This document shows, one piece after another, positions 53,971-62,085 of a stretch of 64,000 bases of DNA. A program made the translations under genes and the position numbers. The stretch's first letter is position 1. Each line of letters opens with the position of its first letter. Source of the stretch: an uncultured Mycoplasmatota bacterium (GTDB lineage: Bacteria; Bacillota_I; Bacilli_A; RF39; UBA660); NCBI GenBank assembly GCA_948467605.1, contig CAOKET010000001.1, positions 1 through 64,000 on the forward strand, read 5' to 3'. The notes under the pieces were generated by a model. The model did no database searches. It was not told where the DNA came from and saw nothing but the letters and a program-made list of their open reading frames with translations.

Positions 53971-54719
53971 TTAGTATAAAGAGTGATTGGGAAATTGAAC
54001 TTATGAGAGAGGCATCTTTGATCGTTGCTAAAACTCATAAATATTTAATGCCTAAAATAAAACCTGGTATTACAACTCTTGAGTTGGATAGATTGGCTGA
54101 GGAATTTATATTAAATAATTCGGCAACGCCATCTTGTAAAAATTATAATGGATTTCCAGCAACTTTATGTATTTCTATAAATGATGAAGTTGTTCATGGT
54201 ATTCCATCTAAGAGAAAGTTAAAGGATGGCGATATAGTATCTATTGATATATGTGCCTGTTATAAGGGTTATCATGGAGATTCAGCATGGACTTATAAAG
54301 TAGGAAATGTGAGTGAAGAGAAATCTTATCTTATGGAACACACAGAAAAAGCACTTTATGAGGGAATAGAACAAGTTAAACCTGGGAATAGGATTGGAGA
54401 TATTTCCCACGCAATAGAAAGTTATGCAAATCGGTATAACTTAGGAGTTATTCGTGAACTTGTAGGTCATGGTGTTGGTAATAATTTACATGAAGATCCA
54501 GAAGTTCCAAATTATGGAAAGGCTGGTACAGGTCCAGTATTAAAACCAGGTATGGTTATAGCAATTGAACCTATGCTTAATTTAGGTTCTCCATTCATTG
54601 AAATTTTAGATGATGATTGGACTGTTGTTACAGAAGACTCATCTCCATCTGCTCATTTTGAACATACTGTACTTGTTACAGAAGATGGTTATGAGATATT
54701 AACTAAGAGGGTGATATAG
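53967..54719 (+). CDS. map: Methionine aminopeptidase type I
   Basis: A 250-residue pita-bread-fold enzyme that removes initiator Met. Metal ligands are visible in [36 protein letters not shown] and the final [12 protein letters not shown]. No N-terminal zinc-finger extension. Overlaps adk by 4 bases and infA by 1 base. Confidence 0.97.
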   Translation: MISIKSDWEIELMREASLIVAKTHKYLMPKIKPGITTLELDRLAEEFILNNSATPSCKNYNGFPATLCISINDEVVHGIPSKRKLKDGDIVSIDICACYKGYHGDSAWTYKVGNVSEEKSYLMEHTEKALYEGIEQVKPGNRIGDISHAIESYANRYNLGVIRELVGHGVGNNLHEDPEVPNYGKAGTGPVLKPGMVIAIEPMLNLGSPFIEILDDDWTVVTEDSSPSAHFEHTVLVTEDGYEILTKRVI

Positions 54720-54934
54720 TGGCTAACAAAGATACAATAGAACTTGATGGTAAGGTAACAGAAGTGTTGCCTGGTGGAAAGTATAAAGTTGAACTTGAGA
54801 ATGGTCATACTGTAGTGGCTCATGTTTCTGGTAAAATTCGATTAAATTATATTCGCATTTTAGTAGGGGATACAGTAACCATTGAACTTTCACCATATGA
54901 TTTAAAACATGGGCGTATAATTTTTAGGAAATAG
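54719..54934 (+). CDS. infA: Translation initiation factor IF-1
   Basis: A 71-residue S1-like OB-fold protein that binds the 30S A site. [19 protein letters not shown] and GRIIFRK are diagnostic. The GTG start shares one base with the map stop codon; the Shine-Dalgarno AGAGGGTGA lies within map. Confidence 0.96.
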   Translation: MANKDTIELDGKVTEVLPGGKYKVELENGHTVVAHVSGKIRLNYIRILVGDTVTIELSPYDLKHGRIIFRK

Positions 54935-54947
54935 AGGGAGGAAATAT

Positions 54948-55061
54948 ATGAAAATAAGACCGTCTGTTAAACCAATGTGTGACAAATGTAAAGTTATTAG
55001 AAGAAAAGGTAAAGTGCAAATTGTATGTAGCAATCCAAAGCACAAACAAAAACAAGGTTAA
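54948..55061 (+). CDS. rpmJ: Ribosomal protein L36, zinc type
   Basis: A 37-residue protein beginning [19 protein letters not shown]. Zinc ligands are C11, C14, C27 and H32, the usual Cys3His set. GAGGGAGG precedes the ATG, and rpsM follows 12 bases later. Confidence 0.97.
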   Translation: MKIRPSVKPMCDKCKVIRRKGKVQIVCSNPKHKQKQG

Positions 55062-55073
55062 GGAGGTATTACA

Positions 55074-55445
55074 ATGATTCGTATTAAAGGTGTCGATGTA
55101 CCTGAAAATAAGTGTATATCAATTTCATTAACATATATATATGGTATTGGAAGAAAATTAGCAGAAAAAATTGCTACGGATGCTAAAATAGATCCTAGTA
55201 AAAAAACTTCAGATTTGACTGAAGATGAATTAACTAAAATACGTGATGAAATTTCAAAATATACTGTTGAGGGAGATTTGCGTAGAGAAGTTAGTTTGAA
55301 TATTAAAACTAAACAAGAAATTGGTTCTTATCAAGGAAGCCGTTGGAAAAAAGGGTTACCTGTTAGAGGACAAAGAACTAGAAGTAATGCTAGAACTCGT
55401 AAGGGCAAAGGCAAAACAGTAGCTAATAAAAAGAAAGTAGGTTAG
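55074..55445 (+). CDS. rpsM: Ribosomal protein S13
   Basis: A 123-residue head protein that contacts the P-site tRNA and L5. [20 protein letters not shown] and the helix-hairpin [11 protein letters not shown], then the basic tail [20 protein letters not shown], are standard. Normal length. Confidence 0.98.
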   Translation: MIRIKGVDVPENKCISISLTYIYGIGRKLAEKIATDAKIDPSKKTSDLTEDELTKIRDEISKYTVEGDLRREVSLNIKTKQEIGSYQGSRWKKGLPVRGQRTRSNARTRKGKGKTVANKKKVG

Positions 55446-55448
55446 AAT

Positions 55449-55832
55449 ATGGCATATAAATCAAGAAAAAGAAAAGTTAAAAAGACTGTTGTAGAAGGTA
55501 TCGCTCATATAAGTACCACTTTTAATAATACAATTGTTACTATTACTGATAAAGATGGTGGTGCAGTAGCTTGGGCATCTGCTGGTACAACTGGATTTAA
55601 GGGAAGTAAAAAAAGTACTCCATATGCAGCAGGAACAGCAGCAGAAGCAGCAGCAAAGGCAGCAATGGATTATGGTATGAAATCTGTTGTTGTATATGTT
55701 AAAGGTATGGGACCTGGTCGTGAAACAGCTATTCGTTCAATCCAAGCAGTTGGTATTGAAATAACACAAATTATAGATGTAACACCTGTTCCACATAATG
55801 GATGTCGTCCACCAAAACGTCCACGTGGCTAA
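55449..55832 (+). CDS. rpsK: Ribosomal protein S11
   Basis: A 127-residue platform protein near the mRNA exit. [21 protein letters not shown] and the C-terminal [18 protein letters not shown] are diagnostic. Only three bases separate it from rpsM; no clear Shine-Dalgarno, so it may rely on coupling. Confidence 0.98.
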   Translation: MAYKSRKRKVKKTVVEGIAHISTTFNNTIVTITDKDGGAVAWASAGTTGFKGSKKSTPYAAGTAAEAAAKAAMDYGMKSVVVYVKGMGPGRETAIRSIQAVGIEITQIIDVTPVPHNGCRPPKRPRG

Positions 55833-55856
55833 AAAATGTAAGGAGGGATCATTTCA

Positions 55857-56810
55857 ATGTTTAAATTTGAAAAACCAGACTATAAAGTAGTTGAATATGT
55901 AGAAAATAATAATTTTGGACAATTCGTATTAGAACCATTAGAAAGAGGATTTGGTAATACTTTAGGTAATGCTCTTAGGAGAATTATGTTATCTTCATTA
56001 CCAGGTAATGCTATTACTAGTGTTTATATAGATGGCGTTGCTCATGAGTTTCAAAAAATTGATGGAGTTATCGAGGATGTTACAACAATAGTTTTAAACT
56101 TAAAAAGTATTGTTATTAAAAATCATTCAGACGATAACAGCAAGGTAATGCAATTACATGTATCTAAAGAAGGTGTAGTAACTGCTGCAGATATAGAGAA
56201 AGATCCTGATATTGAAATTATTAATCCTGATCAAGTTATTGCTACTTTGGCTAAGGGTGGAAAACTTGATATGGAAATGACAATTGGTTATGGAAAAGGT
56301 TATGTAAGATCTGATGAGAATAAAAAACTATTATCAGATGCAAAAGTTGGTACTATTGCAATTGACTCTTTATACTCTCCAATTGAAAGAATTAGTTATG
56401 AAGTAGAAAATGCACGTGTTGGACAGGATAATAATTATGATAAGTTGATTATGAATGTATGGACAAATGGTGCAATTAAACCAGAAGAAGCAATGTCATT
56501 ATCTGCTAGAATATTAATAGAACATTTAAATATTATTACAGATTTGAATGAAATCTCTGATATAACTGGTATAATGACTGAAAAACAAGAAAATCCTCGT
56601 CAAAAGGCTCTTGAGACTTCAATTGATGATTTGGATTTATCTGTTAGGGCTTATAACTGTTTGAAAAGAGCAGGAGTTAATAATCTACAAGATTTAACTA
56701 ATAAATCAGAAATGGAAATGATGAAAATTCGTAATTTAGGTAAGAAGTCTTTAAAAGAAGTAATTGATAAAATTAAAGAAATGGGACTTACATTCCGTAA
56801 TGATGATTAA
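55857..56810 (+). CDS. rpoA: RNA polymerase alpha subunit
   Basis: A 317-residue protein. The N-terminal dimerisation domain shows GFGNTLGNALRRIMLSSLPG; the C-terminal domain (from about residue 245) carries LDLSVRAYNCLKRAGVNNLQ and NLGKKSLKEVIDKI, the part that binds UP elements and activators. Length is normal. Confidence 0.98.
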   Translation: MFKFEKPDYKVVEYVENNNFGQFVLEPLERGFGNTLGNALRRIMLSSLPGNAITSVYIDGVAHEFQKIDGVIEDVTTIVLNLKSIVIKNHSDDNSKVMQLHVSKEGVVTAADIEKDPDIEIINPDQVIATLAKGGKLDMEMTIGYGKGYVRSDENKKLLSDAKVGTIAIDSLYSPIERISYEVENARVGQDNNYDKLIMNVWTNGAIKPEEAMSLSARILIEHLNIITDLNEISDITGIMTEKQENPRQKALETSIDDLDLSVRAYNCLKRAGVNNLQDLTNKSEMEMMKIRNLGKKSLKEVIDKIKEMGLTFRNDD

Positions 56811-56824
56811 GAAGGAGGTAAATT

Positions 56825-57163
56825 ATGGCTTATAGAAAATTAGGTTTAGATGAACAAGAAAGACATGCAATGCTTTCTAATCTTACAAGAGAGACATTTA
56901 TGCATGGACGTATTGAAACAACTATCGATAGGGCTAAAGAAGCACGTAAATTTATCGATAAAATGATAACTTATGCTAAAAAGGGTACATTAGTATCTAG
57001 AAGGAAAATATTAGCATTTCTTTATAATGATAAAGAGGCAACTGCAAAAGTTTATGAGTATGCTAGTAAATATCAAGAACGTAATGGTGGTTATACTAGA
57101 ATATTAAAACTTAAAGAAAGAAGAGGAGATAACGCTTTAGTTGTTATCCTAGAATTAGTTTAA
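56825..57163 (+). CDS. rplQ: Ribosomal protein L17
   Basis: A 112-residue protein near the tunnel exit. RKLGLDEQERHAMLSNLTRE and GGYTRILKLKERRGDNA are standard; length matches the short bacterial form. It closes the cluster and is followed by a terminator. Confidence 0.98.
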   Translation: MAYRKLGLDEQERHAMLSNLTRETFMHGRIETTIDRAKEARKFIDKMITYAKKGTLVSRRKILAFLYNDKEATAKVYEYASKYQERNGGYTRILKLKERRGDNALVVILELV

Positions 57164-57164
57164 A

Positions 57165-57187
57165 AGGATCATATGATTCTTTTTTTT
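57165..57187 (+). terminator. Terminator of the ribosomal cluster
   Basis: AGGATCA (57165-57171) pairs with TGATTCT (57174-57180), including a G-T pair, followed by eight T. Confidence 0.75.
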
Positions 57188-57254
57188 ATAGTAATTGTAT
57201 TTGTAAATTTATTGTAAAATTTTATTTTATTTGAATATTAGGATTGTTTTAAAA

Positions 57255-57263
57255 TGGTATACT
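57255..57263 (+). promoter_or_regulatory. Extended -10 promoter
   Basis: TGGTATACT lies 24 bases before the gene at 57288 and after the ribosomal terminator. Confidence 0.6.
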
Positions 57264-57287
57264 AATTGCAGAAAGTAGGTAATTCTT

Positions 57288-58985
57288 ATGTTTGAGGATA
57301 ACTTTTATCCAATAGATTTTAATAAGTATAATCCAGATGCTGAAATTTATGATTCTGATCAAACTAAAGCTGGTGACTATTGGAAACTTATATATGCTGA
57401 TGATAATGAAATTGATAAATTATTTACGTATTCAAATATTGCATTTGTTCTTCCAAAAATATCAAATAATGAACTAAGAACTAAGATTAAGAATAGATTA
57501 CTACAATATATTTATAATACAAATACAATTTCATATTGCGCTATTAATATATATAGATCTAATTTATTAAGTAAAATTGAGATATCTAATATTTTCAAAA
57601 GCGATAAATTTAGAGCAGATGTTATGGAAAAAATTAGTGATAATGAAACCCTTGATATTCAAAATGTACGTAATATTATTGATATGCAATTTTATTTTGA
57701 AAATATTGATGATAAGGTTTCTAGCATTTCTTACATAATCGAACTTATTAGATCTAGAGAAAATCCTGGTGAGAATTTGATATATGTTTTAGAGGAAATT
57801 AAACATTGTAAAGAAAATGAGGTATATTCTTATTTATCATCAAAATATTATAATCAATTACCTGAATACTATAAAAACTATTTGAGGATTAAAGATAATC
57901 CTGCTTATTTATATGATAAAAGTTTAAAGTTCATTTCTCAAAATTCATGTATTGGTATAGATCCTAGTATAAGTATAGGTGTTGAAATCGAGGCAAATGG
58001 ACATGTGCCGTATATTTTTAGTGATTTTTTATATAGTCAAAAAGATTTTTACAGGTATTTTAAAACTGATATGGATGCGACTGTACCTAATGGAATAGAG
58101 CTTATCAGCAGGCCCTTTAATGATAAAGTAGAAGATGTATCAAGATTTTGTGCTATATGTGAGACAATGCAAGAACTTGGATATTATTACGATGAAAATA
58201 CTGCTAATGCTTCATTTCAAATTAATTTAGGGCTTGATTATTTGGATACTGCAAAATCTATACTTGTTTTTTATGAATTATTTGGTAATTGCGAAGAATT
58301 GTTATATTATATTTCAAACGAGGAAGGACAGATAATACGTAATCCTATTATGACTAGTAGATTTTCCCCTATTTCAAAAAACATTGGTACTAGAGTACTA
58401 GATGAAGGAATTTCTAGAAATTCTGTTATAGAAATGTTTAACGTTGATTTATCGTCTATGGATAATGAAATGGGTCTAAAATATAAGCGCGGTTCAATAT
58501 GTTTACGTGGAACAAGTGATGAAGATTATAGGTTTGAAATAAGAATATCTAATTCAAATGTTGATTTTAAGAGTTGCATTGATAATATTAGATTGTATGG
58601 TAAGATGATGGAAATTGCTAAGAAAATTGCAGATATATTAAGAAAAGATTCAATTACAGAAGAAGAAGAGGAATTGTTAAATAAATATGTTGATTTGCAA
58701 GATAAGAGTTTAGATTTAAGTGATAAATTAATTTTATTAATGGATATGCTTTTTAGTGATAGTAGTATCAAAGATATTTATTATAATAGGTATGTTTCTA
58801 CTTTGAAAAAGAAAAAGGAAACACAAACAAAAAATTACGATATTAATGTTGGGTGTGTAGAGTTTCAAGATTTATACGAGTCAAAATTTGAGCAAGATGG
58901 AAATATATCATATGACCCTGAAACAGGTATTTATGTTGAAGATGGTAGGATTTCATATATGAATATTGATCAAAGGAAAAAATAA
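57288..58985 (+). CDS. Amidoligase-like protein
   Basis: A 565-residue soluble protein. The N-terminal 220 residues are helical and repeat-like, with no recognised family. Residues 225-430 resemble amidoligase/glutamine-synthetase-fold proteins: SIGVEIEANGHVP, then YFKTDMDATVPNGIELISRP, ASFQINLGLDYL at the usual HxHV position, and YRFEIRIS. The HxHV position is degenerate. Members of that fold ligate amino groups to carboxylates, often in peptide or cell-wall modification. Monocistronic with a weak Shine-Dalgarno (AAGTAGGT). Confidence 0.6.
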   Translation: MFEDNFYPIDFNKYNPDAEIYDSDQTKAGDYWKLIYADDNEIDKLFTYSNIAFVLPKISNNELRTKIKNRLLQYIYNTNTISYCAINIYRSNLLSKIEISNIFKSDKFRADVMEKISDNETLDIQNVRNIIDMQFYFENIDDKVSSISYIIELIRSRENPGENLIYVLEEIKHCKENEVYSYLSSKYYNQLPEYYKNYLRIKDNPAYLYDKSLKFISQNSCIGIDPSISIGVEIEANGHVPYIFSDFLYSQKDFYRYFKTDMDATVPNGIELISRPFNDKVEDVSRFCAICETMQELGYYYDENTANASFQINLGLDYLDTAKSILVFYELFGNCEELLYYISNEEGQIIRNPIMTSRFSPISKNIGTRVLDEGISRNSVIEMFNVDLSSMDNEMGLKYKRGSICLRGTSDEDYRFEIRISNSNVDFKSCIDNIRLYGKMMEIAKKIADILRKDSITEEEEELLNKYVDLQDKSLDLSDKLILLMDMLFSDSSIKDIYYNRYVSTLKKKKETQTKNYDINVGCVEFQDLYESKFEQDGNISYDPETGIYVEDGRISYMNIDQRKK

Positions 58986-59084
58986 CTAATTCAAGGGATT
59001 TTGCTTTTTTGAATAATATTATAATATCTAAGTAAAATATAATTGTAATAATAATGTTTTTATAATTGAAATGAACGTGATTAG

Positions 59085-59345
59085 ATGTCAAAAAAGGATG
59101 AGATAATAAGTGATTTAAGGGAAGAAATATCTAAATTAAAAATTAGATTGTATGTAACTGAATATGTTAATGATAAGTTTACAAGAGCACATGAGCAAAG
59201 TTTAAAAAGTGCTAGAGAAGATCCAATATTAACATTGCCTAGTGGGAAGCAAATTGCATTTAGGTCATTAACCCAAAAACAATTAGAATATTTAGAGAGT
59301 TTAGCACTTGAACTTAAATTAAAAGATACAAGCATTAAGCGTTAA
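59085..59345 (+). CDS. Small coiled-coil hypothetical protein
   Basis: An 86-residue protein. Residues 1-45 are charged and heptad-like (KKDEIISDLREEISKLKIRL); then a short LPSGKQIAFRSLTQKQLEYLE segment and a helical end. No family recognised. The Shine-Dalgarno is poor, so the start and expression are uncertain. It is not linked to its neighbours by overlap. Confidence 0.55.
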   Translation: MSKKDEIISDLREEISKLKIRLYVTEYVNDKFTRAHEQSLKSAREDPILTLPSGKQIAFRSLTQKQLEYLESLALELKLKDTSIKR

Positions 59346-59357
59346 AATATATTTTTA

Positions 59358-59366
59358 TGATATAAT
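59358..59366 (+). promoter_or_regulatory. Extended -10 promoter of the SDR gene
   Basis: TGATATAAT lies 15 bases before the start codon, so the leader is only a few bases and includes GGTGG. Confidence 0.6.
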
Positions 59367-59381
59367 TTTATTGGTGGTTAT

Positions 59382-60128
59382 ATGAAAGCATTAATAACTG
59401 GTATCACATCAGGTATAGGTCTTGATATAAGTAAAGTATTATCTGATATGGGATATGATATTATTGGAATATCTAAAGATAGTAAAAAATTAGAACAAAT
59501 AAAAAATGAATATGGTTATACTGTTTATAAAGTTGATTTATCTAATCGTGATGAAGTTATTAACCTTTGTGATATTATTAAATCTATTGATATAGATGTA
59601 TTTATAAATAATGCTGGTTTTGGTGATGTTGGATATTTTTCAGAAACTTCATTAGATAAAGAATTATCTATGATTGATGTTAATATAGTTGCTAATCATA
59701 TATTACTTAAGTGTATCTTAAATAAGATGTTAGTTAGAAATAGTGGATATATATTAAATGTAAGTTCTTCTGCCTCTTTTATGCCTGGACCGTTTATGGC
59801 AACTTATTATGCAACTAAGGCATATGTTACTAGAATGACTGAGGCAATATATGAAGAAATAAGAAGATTAGGTAAAAGGGTTTATATAGGTGCATTATGT
59901 CCTGGACCAGTTGATACTAATTTTAATAATGTAGCAGGGGTTAAATTTTCAATATCTGGGTGTTCTAGTAGTTATGTTGCTAGATATGCAGTGGATAAAA
60001 TGTTTAAGAATAAGTTAATTATTATACCCACATTTAAGATGAAGTTTGCATGTTTTATGTCTAAATTTATGCCTAGAAAAATATTACTTAAAATTACTTA
60101 TAATATACAAAGAAAAAAGAAGAGTTAA
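59382..60128 (+). CDS. Short-chain dehydrogenase/reductase
   Basis: A 248-residue Rossmann-fold oxidoreductase. The cofactor motif TGITSGIG is at residues 6-13, NNAGFG near 76-81, catalytic Ser in NVSSSAS and YYATK as the YxxxK pair (about 142-150). The C-terminus (about residue 205 on) has a basic, hydrophobic extension (FKMKFACFMSKFMPRKILLK) that may associate with membranes. Substrate unknown. Convergent with dxs. Confidence 0.88.
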   Translation: MKALITGITSGIGLDISKVLSDMGYDIIGISKDSKKLEQIKNEYGYTVYKVDLSNRDEVINLCDIIKSIDIDVFINNAGFGDVGYFSETSLDKELSMIDVNIVANHILLKCILNKMLVRNSGYILNVSSSASFMPGPFMATYYATKAYVTRMTEAIYEEIRRLGKRVYIGALCPGPVDTNFNNVAGVKFSISGCSSSYVARYAVDKMFKNKLIIIPTFKMKFACFMSKFMPRKILLKITYNIQRKKKS

Positions 60129-60152
60129 AACTATTTTAATTTAAAGTAGTTT
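60128..60152. terminator. Weak hairpin between convergent genes
   Basis: AAACTA (60128-60133) pairs with TAGTTT (60147-60152) across an A/T loop at the 3' ends of the SDR gene and dxs. The minus-strand exit is T-rich. Confidence 0.4.
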
Positions 60153-61978
60153 ATAATATCTTCTTTTATATATTCTAAATCTAGATTTAATTGTTGTTTT
60201 AATATATTAGTTTTTCCGTGTTTTATATATTCATTATCTATTCCTGTTAGTCTTACTTTGTTAGATGCATTTTTATAATTAAAATACTCTAATATATTAG
60301 TACCTAAACTATTTGTTCTTATACTTGTTTCATATACATATATATTTTGTTTTGTTTTTATTAATTCTTTTAGTATTTCTTTATCAATTGGTTTTATGTA
60401 TCTTGCATTTATAATATTTACTTTTTTATTTTTAAAAATATCATATAGTTTCGATACATCTGTTCCATAACTTATAATTGTATTTTTGCAAGTTTTTATT
60501 TTTTGTAAGTATTCCCAAGTTCCAACTTTTATTTCTTTTAAAGCACTTTTTTTAAATTCAATACACTCTTTTTCATATCTAATACAGAACGGATTTTCTT
60601 GTTTATAAAAACCAGTGTATAATAAATTTCTTATCTCTTCATTATCCTTACCCATACATATAACTAGATTTGGAATACTATTTAGAAAACTTATATCAAA
60701 TATTCCATGATGTGTATCTCCATCTTCCCCAACTAAACCTGCTCTATCAATACCAATTATTACATGAGTATTCATTCTTGCTATATCATGATTTATATTA
60801 TCATATGCCCTTTGTAGGAATGATGAATAAATGGGTAAGAATACTTTCTTTTTATTAAGTGCGATTGAACAGGCAAGTGTCGTTGCGAATGACTCAGTTA
60901 TACCTGTATCTATACTTCTATTTGGAAAATCTTGAAATATTTTTTCTAATTTACTACCTTTAATCATTGCTGGTGTTATAGTTATTATACTTTTATCTTT
61001 TTTCATAAATTCATATACGGTATTACTTACAACTTCACTTAAACTCGTTAAATTTTCTTTTTTTAAACTTCCACTTTCTACATCAAAATTTCCAACACCA
61101 TGCCAAGTACTACTATTAATTTCTGCTGGTTTATAACCTTTACCTTTTTTAGTTACTACATGTATAAGTATTGATTTTTTTGAATTTTTTGATTTTTTAA
61201 ATGCTTTTATAAGTTCTTTTATGTTATGTCCATCAATGGGACCTATATAATCTATATCTAGATTTGTAAAAATATTATCGTTTATTTTTCTTTTAAATTT
61301 TTCTTTTATCTTAGACGAAAGATTATATATTTTAGTACCAATACTTGTTTTAATTAGTACACCTTTATAACCTTTTTTAGCTAAATCGTAGGAATTACTT
61401 ATTCTTATTTTTTTTAGGAATTTACTTAATCCCCCTACATTTTTTGATATAGACATAGAATTGTCATTTAAAACAATTATTACTTTTGTATTCAAATTCT
61501 CAATATTATTAAGTGCTTCAAATGCAAGTCCACCAGTTAAGGAGCCATCACCAATGATTGCAATTACATCATTTTTTTCTTTATTTAAATCTCTTACATA
61601 TGCAAATCCAAGTGCTGCTGCGATTGAAGTTGATGTGTGACCCGATTCAAATGGATCATGTATACTTTCATCTCTTTTTTGGAAGCCAGACATTCCACCG
61701 TATTGTCTTAATGTATTAAATTTATCTGCTCTTCCTGTTAGTATCTTATGTGTATATGATTGGTGACCAACATCAAATATAAATTTATCATATGGAGATG
61801 TAAAAACGTAATGCAAGGCTACAGTTAGTTCAACAACACCTAGATTACTAGCCAAATGACCTCCTGTTTTTGACACACTATTTATTATAAATTTTCTTAT
61901 ATCAGTACATAATTCATTTAACTCTTTTTCATTATATTTCTTTAAGAATCTAGGATCTTTAATTTCTTGTATTCTCAT
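60131..61978 (-). CDS. dxs: 1-deoxy-D-xylulose-5-phosphate synthase
   Basis: A 615-residue thiamine diphosphate enzyme that makes DXP from pyruvate and glyceraldehyde-3-phosphate, the first step of the MEP isoprenoid pathway. The TPP-binding GDGSLTGGLAFEALNN lies near residues 147-162, DVGHQSYTHK near 70 and DRAGLVGEDGDTHHG in the pyrimidine domain near 410. ATG 61978 follows GAAGGTG; GTG 61987 is inside that site. It is divergent from clpC. Confidence 0.95.
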   Translation of the reverse strand: MRIQEIKDPRFLKKYNEKELNELCTDIRKFIINSVSKTGGHLASNLGVVELTVALHYVFTSPYDKFIFDVGHQSYTHKILTGRADKFNTLRQYGGMSGFQKRDESIHDPFESGHTSTSIAAALGFAYVRDLNKEKNDVIAIIGDGSLTGGLAFEALNNIENLNTKVIIVLNDNSMSISKNVGGLSKFLKKIRISNSYDLAKKGYKGVLIKTSIGTKIYNLSSKIKEKFKRKINDNIFTNLDIDYIGPIDGHNIKELIKAFKKSKNSKKSILIHVVTKKGKGYKPAEINSSTWHGVGNFDVESGSLKKENLTSLSEVVSNTVYEFMKKDKSIITITPAMIKGSKLEKIFQDFPNRSIDTGITESFATTLACSIALNKKKVFLPIYSSFLQRAYDNINHDIARMNTHVIIGIDRAGLVGEDGDTHHGIFDISFLNSIPNLVICMGKDNEEIRNLLYTGFYKQENPFCIRYEKECIEFKKSALKEIKVGTWEYLQKIKTCKNTIISYGTDVSKLYDIFKNKKVNIINARYIKPIDKEILKELIKTKQNIYVYETSIRTNSLGTNILEYFNYKNASNKVRLTGIDNEYIKHGKTNILKQQLNLDLEYIKEDIINYFKLK

Positions 61979-61998
61979 AAGTGACACCTTCTTTTAAT

Positions 61999-62007
61999 AT
62001 TATAACA
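61999..62007 (-). promoter_or_regulatory. Extended -10 promoter of dxs
   Basis: On the minus strand TGTTATAAT, 21 bases before the dxs start codon. Confidence 0.65.
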
Positions 62008-62085
62008 CATAAAATATTATATAAAATGATTAATATTTAGAAATTCTGTTCATTATATACATAGAATTAATATAAAGGAGGAATT

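Noticed and set aside
61988-62085. CtsR or CIRCE operator before clpC
   Set aside because: No GGTCAAA heptad repeat and no TTAGCACTC/GAGTGCTAA pair in the gap.
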